Program-made: the position numbers and the translations under genes
The notes under the pieces: model-generated
Database searches by the model: none
The model's input: only the letters and a program-made list of their open reading frames with translations
What the model was told of the DNA's origin: nothing
Assembly: GCF_006088715.1 (NCBI RefSeq)
Contig: NZ_CP030771.1
Location: 2,542,001 to 2,606,000, forward strand
Source: Streptomyces sp. YIM 121038
GTDB taxonomy: Bacteria > Actinomycetota > Actinomycetes > Streptomycetales > Streptomycetaceae
DNA length: 64,000 nt
Direction: 5' to 3'
Shown: positions 16,597 to 25,519 of the stretch, piece by piece
Layout: every line of letters begins with the position of its first letter
How positions within the stretch are numbered: the stretch's first letter is position 1

Positions 16597-17154
16597 ATGA
16601 CCGCTGCACAAGCCGATCTACCGACCGACCTGCAAGCGAATTTCCTCGGAATGCCCGACGGACTGCGACTCGACACTCCGGACGTCGCCGACGGCGCCGC
16701 GATCTGGCGCATCGCCCGCGACTCGAAGGTCCTCGACCTCAACTCCTCGTACAGCTATCTGCTGTGGTGCCGCGACTTCGCGGCGACGTCCGTCGTGGCC
16801 CGGGACGCCGACGGCGAGCCGGTCGGCTTCGTCACCGGCTACGTCCGCCCGGACGCGCCGCGCACCCTCGTGGTCTGGCAGGCGGCCGTCGACCACGCGC
16901 ACCGCGGCCGCGGTCTCGCCGCCGCGCTGCTCGACGGGCTGACCGCGAAGGTCGTCGGGACGCGCGGGATCACCACCGTGGAGACGACCATCACGCCGGG
17001 CAACACCGCGTCCGAGCGCCTGTTCTCCTCGTACGCCCGGCGGCACGGCGCCGGTGTCGAGCGCACGGTCCTGTTCGACGCGGCCCACTTCCCCGCCGAG
17101 GACGGCGGCCACGACCCCGAAGTCCTGCACGTCATCGGGCCGTTGGCCCCCTGA
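16597..17154 (+). CDS. ectA: L-2,4-diaminobutyrate N-acetyltransferase (EctA)
   Basis: A 185-residue GNAT-fold enzyme that acetylates diaminobutyrate to N-gamma-acetyl-diaminobutyrate, the second step of ectoine synthesis. LNSSYSYLLWCRDF near residue 50 and the acetyl-CoA loop DHAHRGRGLAAALLDGL, then TTITPGNTASERLF, are typical of EctA. The ATG at 16597 gives normal family length. It is the first gene of ectABCD, 81 bp before ectB. Confidence 0.95.
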   Translation: MTAAQADLPTDLQANFLGMPDGLRLDTPDVADGAAIWRIARDSKVLDLNSSYSYLLWCRDFAATSVVARDADGEPVGFVTGYVRPDAPRTLVVWQAAVDHAHRGRGLAAALLDGLTAKVVGTRGITTVETTITPGNTASERLFSSYARRHGAGVERTVLFDAAHFPAEDGGHDPEVLHVIGPLAP

Positions 17155-17235
17155 GCCGACCGGGCCCGCAGCACCGCCCGCCCCCGCTTGCCCCCCTCAC
17201 TCCCGCACGCCCCTTCATCTCCCAGGAGATTCGCT

Positions 17236-18507
17236 GTGACCATCACCCCGCCGGACCTGAGCGTCTTCGAGACCCTTGAGTCGGAGGTGCGCAGCTACTG
17301 CCGCGGTTGGCCCACCGTCTTCGACCGCGCGCAGGGCAGCCGCATGTACGACGAGGACGGCCACGAGTACCTCGACTTCTTCGCCGGTGCCGGGTCGCTC
17401 AACTACGGGCACAACAACCCCGTCCTGAAACGGGCGCTGCTCGACTACCTGGAGCGCGACGGCGTCACGCACGGCCTCGACATGTCGACGACCGCCAAGC
17501 GCGCCTTCCTGGAGTCGTTCCAGAACCTGGTCCTTCGCCCGCGCGACCTGCCGTACAAGGTCATGTTCCCGGGCCCGACGGGCACCAACGCGGTGGAGTC
17601 CGCGCTGAAGCTGGCCCGCAAGGTCAAGGGCCGCGAGTCGATCGTGTCGTTCACGAACGCCTTCCACGGCATGTCGCTCGGCTCGCTCGCGGTCACCGGC
17701 AACGCCTTCAAGCGGGCGGGCGCCGGAATCCCGCTGGTGCACGGCACGCCGATGCCCTTCGACCACTACCTGGACGGCAAGGTCCCCGACTTCCTGTGGT
17801 TCGAGCGGCTCCTGGAGGACCAGGGCTCGGGCCTGAACAAGCCCGCCGCCGTGATCGTGGAGACCGTGCAGGGCGAGGGCGGCATCAACGTGGCGCGCGC
17901 CGAGTGGCTGCGCGCCCTCGAAGCCCTCTGCCGCCGCCAGGACATGCTCCTGATCGTCGACGACATCCAGATGGGCTGCGGCCGCACCGGTGCGTTCTTC
18001 TCCTTCGAGGAAGCGGGCATCTCGCCGGACATCGTCACGGTCTCCAAGTCCATCAGCGGCTACGGCCTGCCGATGGCGCTGACCCTCTTCAAGCCGGAGC
18101 TCGACGTCTGGGAGCCGGGCGAGCACAACGGCACCTTCCGCGGCAACAACCCGGCGTTCGTGACGGCCGCCGCCGCGCTGCAGACGTACTGGTCCGACGG
18201 GCCCGCGATGGAGAAGCAGACCCGCGCCCGCGGCGAGCAGGTCGAGCAGACGCTCGTCGCGCTCGTCGACGAACACCGCGCCGACATCGTGGAGTACCGG
18301 GGCCGCGGCCTGGTGTGGGGCATCGAGTTCCGCGACAAGGAGCGCGCCACCGCCGTGGCCCGGCGCGCCTTCGAGCTCGGTCTGCTCATCGAGACCTCGG
18401 GCCCCGAGAGCGAGGTCGTCAAGCTCCTGCCGGCCCTGACCATCACGGCCGACGAGCTCGACGAGGGCCTGCGCACCCTGACCCGCGCCGTCCGCGAGAC
18501 GGCCTGA
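17236..18507 (+). CDS. ectB: Diaminobutyrate-2-oxoglutarate transaminase (EctB)
   Basis: A 423-residue class III PLP aminotransferase converting aspartate semialdehyde and glutamate to L-2,4-diaminobutyrate, the first ectoine step. [15 protein letters not shown] near the N-terminus, [29 protein letters not shown] and Lys271 in [10 protein letters not shown] mark the family. GTG at 17236 is preceded by CAGGAGA. ectC begins 56 bp after the stop. Confidence 0.96.
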   Translation: MTITPPDLSVFETLESEVRSYCRGWPTVFDRAQGSRMYDEDGHEYLDFFAGAGSLNYGHNNPVLKRALLDYLERDGVTHGLDMSTTAKRAFLESFQNLVLRPRDLPYKVMFPGPTGTNAVESALKLARKVKGRESIVSFTNAFHGMSLGSLAVTGNAFKRAGAGIPLVHGTPMPFDHYLDGKVPDFLWFERLLEDQGSGLNKPAAVIVETVQGEGGINVARAEWLRALEALCRRQDMLLIVDDIQMGCGRTGAFFSFEEAGISPDIVTVSKSISGYGLPMALTLFKPELDVWEPGEHNGTFRGNNPAFVTAAAALQTYWSDGPAMEKQTRARGEQVEQTLVALVDEHRADIVEYRGRGLVWGIEFRDKERATAVARRAFELGLLIETSGPESEVVKLLPALTITADELDEGLRTLTRAVRETA

Positions 18508-18563
18508 CCCCCCTCGTACGACCACCGAACTCGTACGACCAGCAAGAAAGGCAACGACTCACC

Positions 18564-18968
18564 GTGATCGTCCGCTCGTTCAAGGACATCGAAGGCACCG
18601 ACCGGCACGTGAAGGCCAAGTCGGGCACCTGGGAGAGCAAGCGCATCCTGCTCGCCAAGGAGCGCGTCGGCTTCTCGCTGCACGAGACCATCCTGTACGC
18701 GGGTACGGAGACCGCCATGTGGTACGCGAACCACGTGGAGGCCGTGGTCTGCACCCGGGGCGAGGCGGAGCTCACCGACCACACCAACGGTGAGACGTAC
18801 CGCATCACCCCCGGCACCATGTACCTGCTCGACGGGCACGAGAAGCACACGCTGCGCGTCAAGGAGGACTTCCACTGCCTGTGCGTCTTCAACCCGCCGG
18901 TGACGGGCCGTGAGGACCACGACGAGAACGGCGTCTACCCGCTGCTCACCGAGCCGGACCCCGAGTAG
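18564..18968 (+). CDS. ectC: L-ectoine synthase (EctC)
   Basis: A 134-residue cupin enzyme that cyclises N-gamma-acetyl-diaminobutyrate to ectoine. It begins [16 protein letters not shown], and the cupin core [31 protein letters not shown] is intact. The GTG at 18564 gives the usual length. ectD follows 63 bp later with GAGAGGAGAGG upstream of its start. Confidence 0.96.
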   Translation: MIVRSFKDIEGTDRHVKAKSGTWESKRILLAKERVGFSLHETILYAGTETAMWYANHVEAVVCTRGEAELTDHTNGETYRITPGTMYLLDGHEKHTLRVKEDFHCLCVFNPPVTGREDHDENGVYPLLTEPDPE

Positions 18969-19031
18969 CGCGGCGGCGCGCACCCCGACATCCCCCTACG
19001 GGCCGCAACGAGAGGAGAGGCAGGCACCACC

Positions 19032-19931
19032 ATGACCACCGCACCCGAACGCACCGGCGATCTGTACCCGACCCGAGGCGCCGAGGAGGTGCTCGTCGAG
19101 CGCAAGGACCCCGTGGTGTGGTCCGCGCCGGGCACGCCGGGGCCGTTCACGGACGAGGACCTCGCGGGGTTCGACCGGGACGGGTTCCTCGCCGTCGAGC
19201 AGCTGCTCACGCCCGACGAGGTCGGCACGTACCACGCGGAGCTCGAACGGCTGGTCAACGACCCCGCGATGCGTGCGGACGAGCGCTCCGTCGTGGAGCC
19301 GCGGTCCCAGGAGATCCGGTCCATCTTCGAGGTGCACCGGATCAGCGAGGTCTTCGCGCGCCTGGCCGCCGACCCGCGCGTGGCGGGGCGGGCCCGGCAG
19401 ATCCTCGGCTCGGACGTGTACGTCCACCAGTCGCGGATCAATGTGAAGCCGGGCTTCGGGGCCTCCGGGTTCTACTGGCACTCGGACTTCGAGACCTGGC
19501 ACGCGGAGGACGGCCTGCCGAACATGCGGACCGTCTCGGTGTCGATCGCGCTCACCAGGAACCACGACACCAACGGCGGGCTCATGATCATGCCGGGCTC
19601 GCACCGGACGTTCCTTGGCTGCGCGGGCGAGACGCCGAAGGACAACTACAAGAAGTCCCTGCAGATGCAGGACGCGGGCACCCCGTCGGACGAGGCGCTG
19701 ACCGGCCTCGCGGCCGAGTACGGCATCAAGCTGTTCACGGGCGCGGCGGGTTCGGCGACGTGGTTCGACTGCAACGCCATGCACGGCTCGGGCGACAACA
19801 TCACGCCCTATCCGCGCTCGAACGTCTTCATCGTGTTCAACAGCGTGGAGAACGCGGCGGTGGAGCCGTTCGCGGCGCCGGTGCGGCGGCCCGAGTTCAT
19901 CGGCGCGCGGGACTTCACACCGGTGAAGTGA
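19032..19931 (+). CDS. ectD: Ectoine 5-hydroxylase (EctD)
   Basis: A 299-residue Fe(II)/2-oxoglutarate dioxygenase that hydroxylates ectoine to 5-hydroxyectoine. The family segment FYWHSDFETWHAEDG contains iron ligands His150 and Asp152; the distal ligand is His251 in NAMHGSGDN. Last gene of ectABCD, so the strain should make hydroxyectoine. The operon's terminator, 16 bp downstream, is split by an insertion sequence, so transcription may no longer stop there. Confidence 0.96.
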   Translation: MTTAPERTGDLYPTRGAEEVLVERKDPVVWSAPGTPGPFTDEDLAGFDRDGFLAVEQLLTPDEVGTYHAELERLVNDPAMRADERSVVEPRSQEIRSIFEVHRISEVFARLAADPRVAGRARQILGSDVYVHQSRINVKPGFGASGFYWHSDFETWHAEDGLPNMRTVSVSIALTRNHDTNGGLMIMPGSHRTFLGCAGETPKDNYKKSLQMQDAGTPSDEALTGLAAEYGIKLFTGAAGSATWFDCNAMHGSGDNITPYPRSNVFIVFNSVENAAVEPFAAPVRRPEFIGARDFTPVK

Positions 19932-20000
19932 TCGCACGCGCACGCGCGGAAGGGCCCGGCACCCCACGGGATGCCGTTGGCGAATTCGGGGCTCTGCGTG

Positions 20001-20043
20001 ACGTCGGCCTTCAAGACCTGGTTGTGGTCTTGAAGGCCGACGT
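20001..20043. other. 18-bp hairpin inside the IS left end, before the transposase
   Basis: ACGTCGGCCTTCAAGACC (20001-20018) and its exact complement (20026-20043) flank the loop TGGTTGT. It lies 33 bp inside the IS and 21 bp before the transposase start. Such structures in IS elements can block translation of transcripts entering from outside, or pair ends; that role is inferred here. Confidence 0.8.
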
Positions 20044-20064
20044 TGTCGTATGGGGTGGGTGTCG

Positions 20065-21735
20065 ATGTCGATGCGTCCGATCGGAGATGGGGAGATCCCC
20101 GCGGAGACGGTGCGGGTGGCCCAGGCGGCGTTCCCGAAGGGCAGTCTGGCGATCCGGTTGCGGGATGAGCTGGGGGTGCTGTTCCGGGACGAGCAGTTCG
20201 CGGATCTGTTCCCGTCCCGGGGCAAGCCGGCCTGGTCCCCGGGCCGGCTCGCGCTGGTGTCGGTACTCCAGTTCGCCGAGGGGCTGCCCGATCGGCAGGC
20301 GGCCCTGGCGGTGCGGGCCCGGATCGACTGGAAATACGCCCTGGGCCTGGAGCTTACCGACCCGGGCTTCGACTACTCCGTACTCAGCGAGTTCCGCACC
20401 CGGCTGGTCGAGGCGGAAGCGGGGCAGCAGGTCTTCGACCACGTCCTGGAGTCCGCCCGGAAGGCGGGAATGCTGAAGGCGCCAGGCAGGGCCCGCACCG
20501 ACTCCACCCACGTACTGGCCGCGATCCGGTCGCTGAACCGGCTGGAGTTCGTCATCGAGACCCTGCGCGCTGCGCTCAACGCACTCGCCGCTGCGGCCCC
20601 CAACTGGCTGTCCGCCCACGCTGATCCGGCCTGGTTCGACCGGTATGCCACCCGGCCGGAGGACTACTGGCTGCCCTCCGGCAAGGCCAAGCGGACCGAG
20701 TTGGCCGAGCAGACCGGCCGGGACGGCATGCGCCTGCTGGCCGACGTGCACGCCGCCGGGGCGCCCGTGTGGCTGCGCGAGCTGCCCGCCGTCCAGATCC
20801 TGCGCCGGGCCTGGGTTCAGCAGTACGTGTTCGATACGGAGGGCGAGGTGCGATGGCGGGACCCAAAAGAGTGCCCGCCGGGTGCTCTTCGCCTGGTCAG
20901 CCCCTATGACACCGACGCTCGCGCGAGTGTGAAGCGGGATATCAAGTGGGACGGTTTCAAGGTCCATTTGACCGAGACCTGCGATGCGGACACGTCTCAC
21001 CTGATCACGAACGTGCTGACGCAGGACGCTACCGTCCAGGACAGCACGGCCACCAACCTGGTCCACGACGCCCTCGCCGCCAGGGACCTTCTGCCCGGCG
21101 AGCATCTACTGGACGCTGGCTACATCGACGGACCCCGCATCGTCACCGCCGATCGTCAGTACGGCATCACCCTGACCGGCCCCATCCGCGGCAACACCAC
21201 TGCCCAGGCCAGCGGCCCCTACAGCCAGAGCGCCTTCGCCATCGACTGGCAGAGCCAGACCGTGACCTGCCCGAACGGCAAGAACGCCACCCAATGGCGG
21301 GACAAGATCTCCGATCGTGGCGCCCCCATCATCATCGTCCGGTTCTCACCCGCTGACTGCCGCACTTGCCCCGCGCGCCCCGAGTGCGTGAGCTCACCCC
21401 GAGCCGCGAGAAGGGAAATCACCCTGCGGCCCCGGGCCGAACACGAGGCGATCCAACAGGCCCGTGCAGCCCAGGGCACTCCCGAGTGGCGGGAACGCTA
21501 CGCGGCCCGCAACGGCATCGAGGGCACCCTCTCCCACGCTGTTCACACCGCCGGTCTGCGCCGGTGCCGCTACCGCGGACTCGCCAGAACCCGCCTCCAG
21601 CACCAGCTCACCGCAACCGCGATCAACCTTGCCCGCCTCGACGCCCACCTCACCGGAACACCCCTGGCCCGGACCCGCACCAGCCACTTCGCACGACTTC
21701 GCCCCGCCGACCAAACGATCGACGGGGCGAAGTAG
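20065..21735 (+). CDS. IS1182-family DDE transposase, copy 1
   Basis: A 556-residue transposase. The N-terminal half has DELGVLFRDEQFADLFP and the IS1182/IS5-like WSPGRLALVSVLQFAEGLPDRQAA. The centre has GRARTDSTHVLAAIR with a candidate catalytic Asp, then SVKRDIKWDGFKVHLTETCD and HLLDAGYIDG. The C-terminal part has a Cys cluster, CRTCPARPEC, then RNGIEGTLSHAV. ATG at 20065 is preferred because GGGGTGGG is upstream; 20050 and 20071 are also possible. It starts just after the 18-bp hairpin and is full length. Confidence 0.93.
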   Translation: MSMRPIGDGEIPAETVRVAQAAFPKGSLAIRLRDELGVLFRDEQFADLFPSRGKPAWSPGRLALVSVLQFAEGLPDRQAALAVRARIDWKYALGLELTDPGFDYSVLSEFRTRLVEAEAGQQVFDHVLESARKAGMLKAPGRARTDSTHVLAAIRSLNRLEFVIETLRAALNALAAAAPNWLSAHADPAWFDRYATRPEDYWLPSGKAKRTELAEQTGRDGMRLLADVHAAGAPVWLRELPAVQILRRAWVQQYVFDTEGEVRWRDPKECPPGALRLVSPYDTDARASVKRDIKWDGFKVHLTETCDADTSHLITNVLTQDATVQDSTATNLVHDALAARDLLPGEHLLDAGYIDGPRIVTADRQYGITLTGPIRGNTTAQASGPYSQSAFAIDWQSQTVTCPNGKNATQWRDKISDRGAPIIIVRFSPADCRTCPARPECVSSPRAARREITLRPRAEHEAIQQARAAQGTPEWRERYAARNGIEGTLSHAVHTAGLRRCRYRGLARTRLQHQLTATAINLARLDAHLTGTPLARTRTSHFARLRPADQTIDGAK

Positions 21736-21786
21736 CAGGACCCCGAATTCGCCAACGGCATCCCCCACGGTGCCGGGCCCTTCCGG

Positions 21787-22848
21787 TCACAGCGCCGGGT
21801 AGTCCGTGTAGCCCTTCGCGTCGCCGCCGTAGAACGTGGCGCGGTCGGGCTCGTTGAACGGGCCGCCCGTCCGCAGGCGCGCCGGCAGGTCCGGGTTGGC
21901 GAGGAACAGGGAACCGTACGACAGGAGGTCGGCCGTGCCGTCCTCGATGAGCGCCAGCTCGCCGGGCCCGGTCGGCCCCTCGGTGGCCGGGTTGAGGATG
22001 AAGGGTCCGTCGAAGCCCTTGCGCAGGGCGGTGACCAGCTCGCGGATCGGGCCGACCTCCATGACGTGCAGATAGGCCAGGCCGAGCGGGGAGAGCCGCT
22101 CGACGAGGGCGAGGTAGGTCTCGTCGGGGTCCGGCTCGTGGATGCCGTTGAGCGGGTTGCCGGGCGAGAGGCGGATGCCGGTGCGGGCCGCGCCGATCTC
22201 GGCGGCGACGGCCTTGGCGACCTCGACGGCGAAGCGGACGCGGTTCTCGACCGAGCCGCCCCACTCGTCGGTGCGCCGGTTGGAGCCCGGCGCGAGGAAC
22301 TGGTGGATCAGATAGCCGTTGGCGCCGTGCAGCTCGACGCCGTCGAAGCCCGCCTCGATCGCGTTGCGCGCGGCGGTCACGAACTCGCCGACGGTGGCGC
22401 GCACCTCGTCGCCGGTCAGCTCGCGCGGGGTGACGTAGTCCTTGGGGCCCTCGTGCGTGTACACCTGGCCCTCGGCGGCTATCGGGGACGCGCCGACGGG
22501 CACGAGGCCGTCGGGCAGGAGCACCGGGTGGCCGATGCGGCCGGTGTGCATGAGCTGGGCGAAGATCCTGCCGCCCGCGGCGTGCACGGCGTCGGTGACC
22601 TTGCGCCAGCCCTCGATCTGCTCGGCGCTGTGCAGACCGGGGGTGTCGGGGTAGCCCTGGCCGACCACCGACGGCTGGACGCCCTCGGTGATGACGAGGC
22701 CCGCGGTGGCACGCTGCGCGTAGTACTCGGCGTTGAGGTCCGTCGGCACGCCGCCCGCCGCGGCCCTGCTGCGGGTCATCGGGGCCATCGCGATGCGGTT
22801 GGCCAGGGGGGTGCCGGCGAGGTCGATGGGGTCGAACGCGGTGGTCAT
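21787..22848 (-). CDS. Old yellow enzyme family ene-reductase (NADH:flavin oxidoreductase)
   Basis: A 353-residue FMN-dependent TIM-barrel protein of the OYE family (NemA/XenB-like), reducing activated C=C bonds or nitro compounds. Features are AMAPMTRSRA near the N-terminus, the active-site GFDGVELHGANGYLIHQFL, the NRRTDEWGGSVENR loop, and the C-terminal FLANPDLPAR. Start at 22848 has GGAG 6 nt upstream. It is divergent from a MarR gene across two matching palindromes, so MarR control is likely. Its 3' end lies at the IS-split terminator. Confidence 0.93.
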   Translation of the reverse strand: MTTAFDPIDLAGTPLANRIAMAPMTRSRAAAGGVPTDLNAEYYAQRATAGLVITEGVQPSVVGQGYPDTPGLHSAEQIEGWRKVTDAVHAAGGRIFAQLMHTGRIGHPVLLPDGLVPVGASPIAAEGQVYTHEGPKDYVTPRELTGDEVRATVGEFVTAARNAIEAGFDGVELHGANGYLIHQFLAPGSNRRTDEWGGSVENRVRFAVEVAKAVAAEIGAARTGIRLSPGNPLNGIHEPDPDETYLALVERLSPLGLAYLHVMEVGPIRELVTALRKGFDGPFILNPATEGPTGPGELALIEDGTADLLSYGSLFLANPDLPARLRTGGPFNEPDRATFYGGDAKGYTDYPAL

Positions 22849-22892
22849 GGCGGGCTCCAAAACATCCGTAGCTGGTCCTGGCCCCACCATTG

Positions 22893-22951
22893 TTGGTCGG
22901 CCAAGTAATTCAACCGGGAGCCACTGTAGCGCATTCCTTGGCCGACCAAGG
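22893..22951. promoter_or_regulatory. Two MarR-type operator palindromes between ene-reductase and marR
   Basis: TTGGTCGGCCAAG begins at 22893; the second site at 22936-22951, CCTTGGCCGACCAAGG, contains the same motif in reverse orientation, and the match extends to an AAT at each end. Both are palindromic and lie about 45 and 90 bp from the ene-reductase start, between the divergent genes. This is the usual layout for a MarR repressor controlling itself and its neighbour. Confidence 0.75.
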
Positions 22952-23036
22952 TAATCTCGGGGAAGACGTCGCGAAGGGCGGGGGAAGGCGTCGACACCGG
23001 CCGACCGGACCACCCGCACCGACGAGGAGCTGTGCC

Positions 23037-23531
23037 ATGAAGACCGAAGCCGAGCGGGCCGAGCCCGCGTGTCCGTCCGCGGCCCGGGGCGGGCCCGTCA
23101 GCACCAGCATCGCCCGGGTCGCGCGGCTGCACCGCATCGCCGCGGGCAAGCTCCTGAAGGACGCCGGTCTCTACCCCGGCCAGGAGCTCATGATGATGCA
23201 CCTGTGGGAGTCGGGCGCCGTGCGTCAGTCGGAGCTCATCAGGATGGTCGAGCTCGACCCCTCGACGGTCACGAAGATGCTCCAGCGCCTGGAGCAGGCG
23301 GGACACGTGCGGCGCCGCCCCGACCCCGCCGACCGGCGGGCCGTGCTCGTCGAGGCCACGGACGACGACAACGGCCTGATGCGCGCCGTGGAGAGCGCCT
23401 GGACCAAGCTGGAGCAGCACACGCTCGCGGGCCTCGACCCGGACGAGCGCGCCCAGCTGGGGCGGCTGCTCTCCCGCGTCGAGGCCAATCTGTGCGTGGA
23501 GACGGCGGGCTGCCCGGAGGTCAGCCGCTGA
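23037..23531 (+). CDS. MarR-family transcriptional regulator
   Basis: A 164-residue winged-helix repressor. Helix-turn-helix is in QSELIRMVELDPSTVTKMLQ, and the wing is in GHVRRRPDPADRRAVLVEAT. Flanking helices form the dimer interface. It has a Cys at residue 12 and two near the C-terminus (LCVETAGCPE), which might sense oxidants or electrophiles, fitting an adjacent ene-reductase. GAGGAG lies 7 nt before the ATG. Its 3' end overlaps the convergent PLP-enzyme gene by 11 nt. Confidence 0.9.
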   Translation: MKTEAERAEPACPSAARGGPVSTSIARVARLHRIAAGKLLKDAGLYPGQELMMMHLWESGAVRQSELIRMVELDPSTVTKMLQRLEQAGHVRRRPDPADRRAVLVEATDDDNGLMRAVESAWTKLEQHTLAGLDPDERAQLGRLLSRVEANLCVETAGCPEVSR

Positions 23532-24612
23532 GGGCGGCGAGCAGGCGGTCCACGTCCGCCGCCGTGTTGTAGAAGTGGAAGGCGGCCCGCAGGTGGCCCG
23601 CGCGGTCCGAGACCTCGATGCCCGCCGCGCTCAACTCGGGCTGGCGGGCGCCGAGTCCGGGCACCGCCACGATGGGCGAGCCCGGCGCGGGCACCGGCTC
23701 GTGGCCGAGCTCGGCGAGCCCGGCGCGGAAGCGGTCCGCGAGGCCCAGGTCGTGCGCGCCGATCGCGGCCACGCCGAGCTCCTCGACGAGCTCCAGACAG
23801 TGCCGGGCGCCCGCGTACGCGAGCAGGGCCGGGCTCTCGTCGAACCGGCGCGCGGAGTGGGCGAGTTCCTCGACCGGGCCGTAGCAGCTGTCCCAGGGGC
23901 GCTCCCCCGCGACCCAGCCCGCGAGCACCGGGCGCAGGCCGCCGAAGCCCTCGGACTCCTCCGGCGCGACGAAGAACGCGACGCCGCGCGGGCAGGTGAG
24001 CCACTTGAACCCGACGGACGCCGTGAAGTCGGCCGTGGCGACGTGGTCGCGCAGGTCGAACCAGCCCGCCGCCTGCGAGGCGTCGAGGTAGAGGCGGGAG
24101 CCGTGGGCGCGGACGGCCGCGCGCAGCGCGTCGAGGTCCACGATCCGGCCGTCGGCCGACTGCGCGACGCTGACCGCGACCAGGGCCGTGCCGGGGCGGA
24201 CCGACTCGGCGAGCCGCTCCAGGGGCACGGCGCGCACCTTCAGGTCCGCGCGCATGTGGAAGGGGTTCACCGTCGAGCTGAAGTCGGCCTCGGCGGTGAG
24301 GACTTCGGCGCCCTCCGGCAGCGAGGCGGCGACCAGGCCGCTGTAGACGGCCACCGAGGCGCCCGCCGCGACCCGGCCCACCGGCACGCCGACGAGCCGC
24401 GCGAAGGCGGCGCGGGCCGCCTCCACGTCCGCGAACATGTCGGCCGGGCGGCCCTGCGCCACGGAGAGGGCGCCCTCGTGCATCGCGGTGACGGCACGGG
24501 CCGGGAGCAGGCCGGTGCTCGCGCTGTTCAGATACGTGGTCCGGGGAGCGAATGCGGAGCGTACGAGAGTCGGGTCGAGGCTCTGGCCGGTGCGCGGTCC
24601 GGTGGTCTCCAT
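23521..24612 (-). CDS. Class V aminotransferase-fold PLP enzyme (cysteine desulfurase/kynureninase-like)
   Basis: A 363-residue fold-type I PLP protein. TTYLNSASTGLLPARA near the N-terminus, SRLYLDASQAAGWFDL for the cofactor, and Lys203 in GFKWLTCPRGVAFF are class V features. No active-site Cys loop typical of desulfurases is evident, so another lyase or isopenicillin-epimerase-like activity is possible. ATG at 24612 is used. The last 11 nt overlap the marR gene on the other strand. Confidence 0.82.
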   Translation of the reverse strand: METTGPRTGQSLDPTLVRSAFAPRTTYLNSASTGLLPARAVTAMHEGALSVAQGRPADMFADVEAARAAFARLVGVPVGRVAAGASVAVYSGLVAASLPEGAEVLTAEADFSSTVNPFHMRADLKVRAVPLERLAESVRPGTALVAVSVAQSADGRIVDLDALRAAVRAHGSRLYLDASQAAGWFDLRDHVATADFTASVGFKWLTCPRGVAFFVAPEESEGFGGLRPVLAGWVAGERPWDSCYGPVEELAHSARRFDESPALLAYAGARHCLELVEELGVAAIGAHDLGLADRFRAGLAELGHEPVPAPGSPIVAVPGLGARQPELSAAGIEVSDRAGHLRAAFHFYNTAADVDRLLAALSG

Positions 24613-24718
24613 GGGATCACTGTGCCCCCTGACCGCGCGCCGGTCCATCGCGGATGTGTGAGCGGTACCGGTAAGCACCGCTAATCCGTTGGTCCGCGGC
24701 CCCCGCGGCCCCGTCGGG

Positions 24719-25477
24719 TCAGGCCTGCGGCACCGCGCAGCCGTCCGGGCCGCAGGCCTCCGCGTCCTGGCCACCGGTGGCGCCGGCCCCGTCGCCGCCG
24801 CCGAGCACCGTCAGCGGCGACCGGCTGCCCCAGGCCTGCTCCAGGGCCTGCTCGAACACTTCGGCGGGCTGGGCGCCGGAGACGCCGTACTTGCGGTCGA
24901 GGACGAAGAACGGCACGCCGTTCGCGCCGAGCTCGGCGGCCTCGCGCTCGTCGGCGCGCACGTCGTCGGCGTAGGCGGCGGGGTCGGCGAGGACCGCGCG
25001 GGCCGCCTCGGGGTCCAGGCCCGCCTCGGCGGCGAGGGCGACGAGGCGCTCGTCGTCGTCGAAGACCGACTGCTCCTCGGCGAAGTTCGCCCGGTACAGG
25101 GCGGCGATCAGCGCGTCCTGCCGGTCGGCGCCCGCGGCCTTGGCGAAGTGCAGCAGACGGTGCATGTCGAAGGTGTTGCCGTGGTCGCGGCCCCTGGTGC
25201 GGTAGGTGAGGCCCTCCGCGCCCGCCTGCGCGCCGACGCCTTCCTCGGCCGCCTCGGCCTGCGCCTGCGACATCCCGTACTTGCGCTCCAGCATGGTGAG
25301 CACGGGGGTGGTGTCACCCTTGGCGCGGTGCGGGTCGAGCTCGAAGGAGCGGTGCACCACCTCGACGGCCTCGCGGTGCGGGAAGTCCGCGAGCGCCCGC
25401 TCGAAGCGGGCCTTGCCCACGTAGCACCAGGGGCAGGCGATGTCGCTCCAGATCTCGACGCGCATGTTCTGACTCAT
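24719..25477 (-). CDS. DsbA/FrnE-family thiol oxidoreductase
   Basis: A 252-residue thioredoxin-fold protein of the cytoplasmic FrnE type. The redox motif CPWC is at residues 15-18 (WSDIACPWCYVGKARFE), followed by the long helical insert and GVPFFVLDRKYGVSGAQP with the cis-Pro. The C-terminus has a further Cys pair (EACGPDGCA). No signal peptide. ATG at 25477 or the in-frame ATG at 25465 could start translation. It lies 42 bp from the end of the HxlR gene, on the same strand. Confidence 0.9.
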   Translation of the reverse strand: MSQNMRVEIWSDIACPWCYVGKARFERALADFPHREAVEVVHRSFELDPHRAKGDTTPVLTMLERKYGMSQAQAEAAEEGVGAQAGAEGLTYRTRGRDHGNTFDMHRLLHFAKAAGADRQDALIAALYRANFAEEQSVFDDDERLVALAAEAGLDPEAARAVLADPAAYADDVRADEREAAELGANGVPFFVLDRKYGVSGAQPAEVFEQALEQAWGSRSPLTVLGGGDGAGATGGQDAEACGPDGCAVPQA

Positions 25478-25519
25478 CTCCAGGTCCGGCGATGCGGAGA
25501 CGGCCTCCGCTCCTGGGGT

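Larger units (their letters stand above)
19968..21764 (+). mobile_element. Complete IS1182-like insertion sequence, copy 1
   Basis: A 1,797-bp element with 24-bp perfect terminal inverted repeats, starting GGGATGCCGTTGGCG at 19968 and ending with its complement at 21764. It is flanked by a 4-bp target duplication CCAC (19964-19967, 21765-21768). It encodes one intact transposase on the plus strand, preceded by a strong internal hairpin. The intact ends and gene, and a second matching copy at 63031, indicate recent activity. Confidence 0.93.
19948..21784. terminator. Bidirectional terminator split by the insertion sequence
   Basis: Left half GGAAGGGCCCGGCACC (19948-19963) and right half GGTGCCGGGCCCTTCC (21769-21784) are perfect reverse complements. 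Removing the element plus one copy of CCAC rebuilds a 16-bp stem with a 4-nt CCAC loop between the convergent ectD and ene-reductase genes. The insertion is exactly in the loop. Confidence 0.88.
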
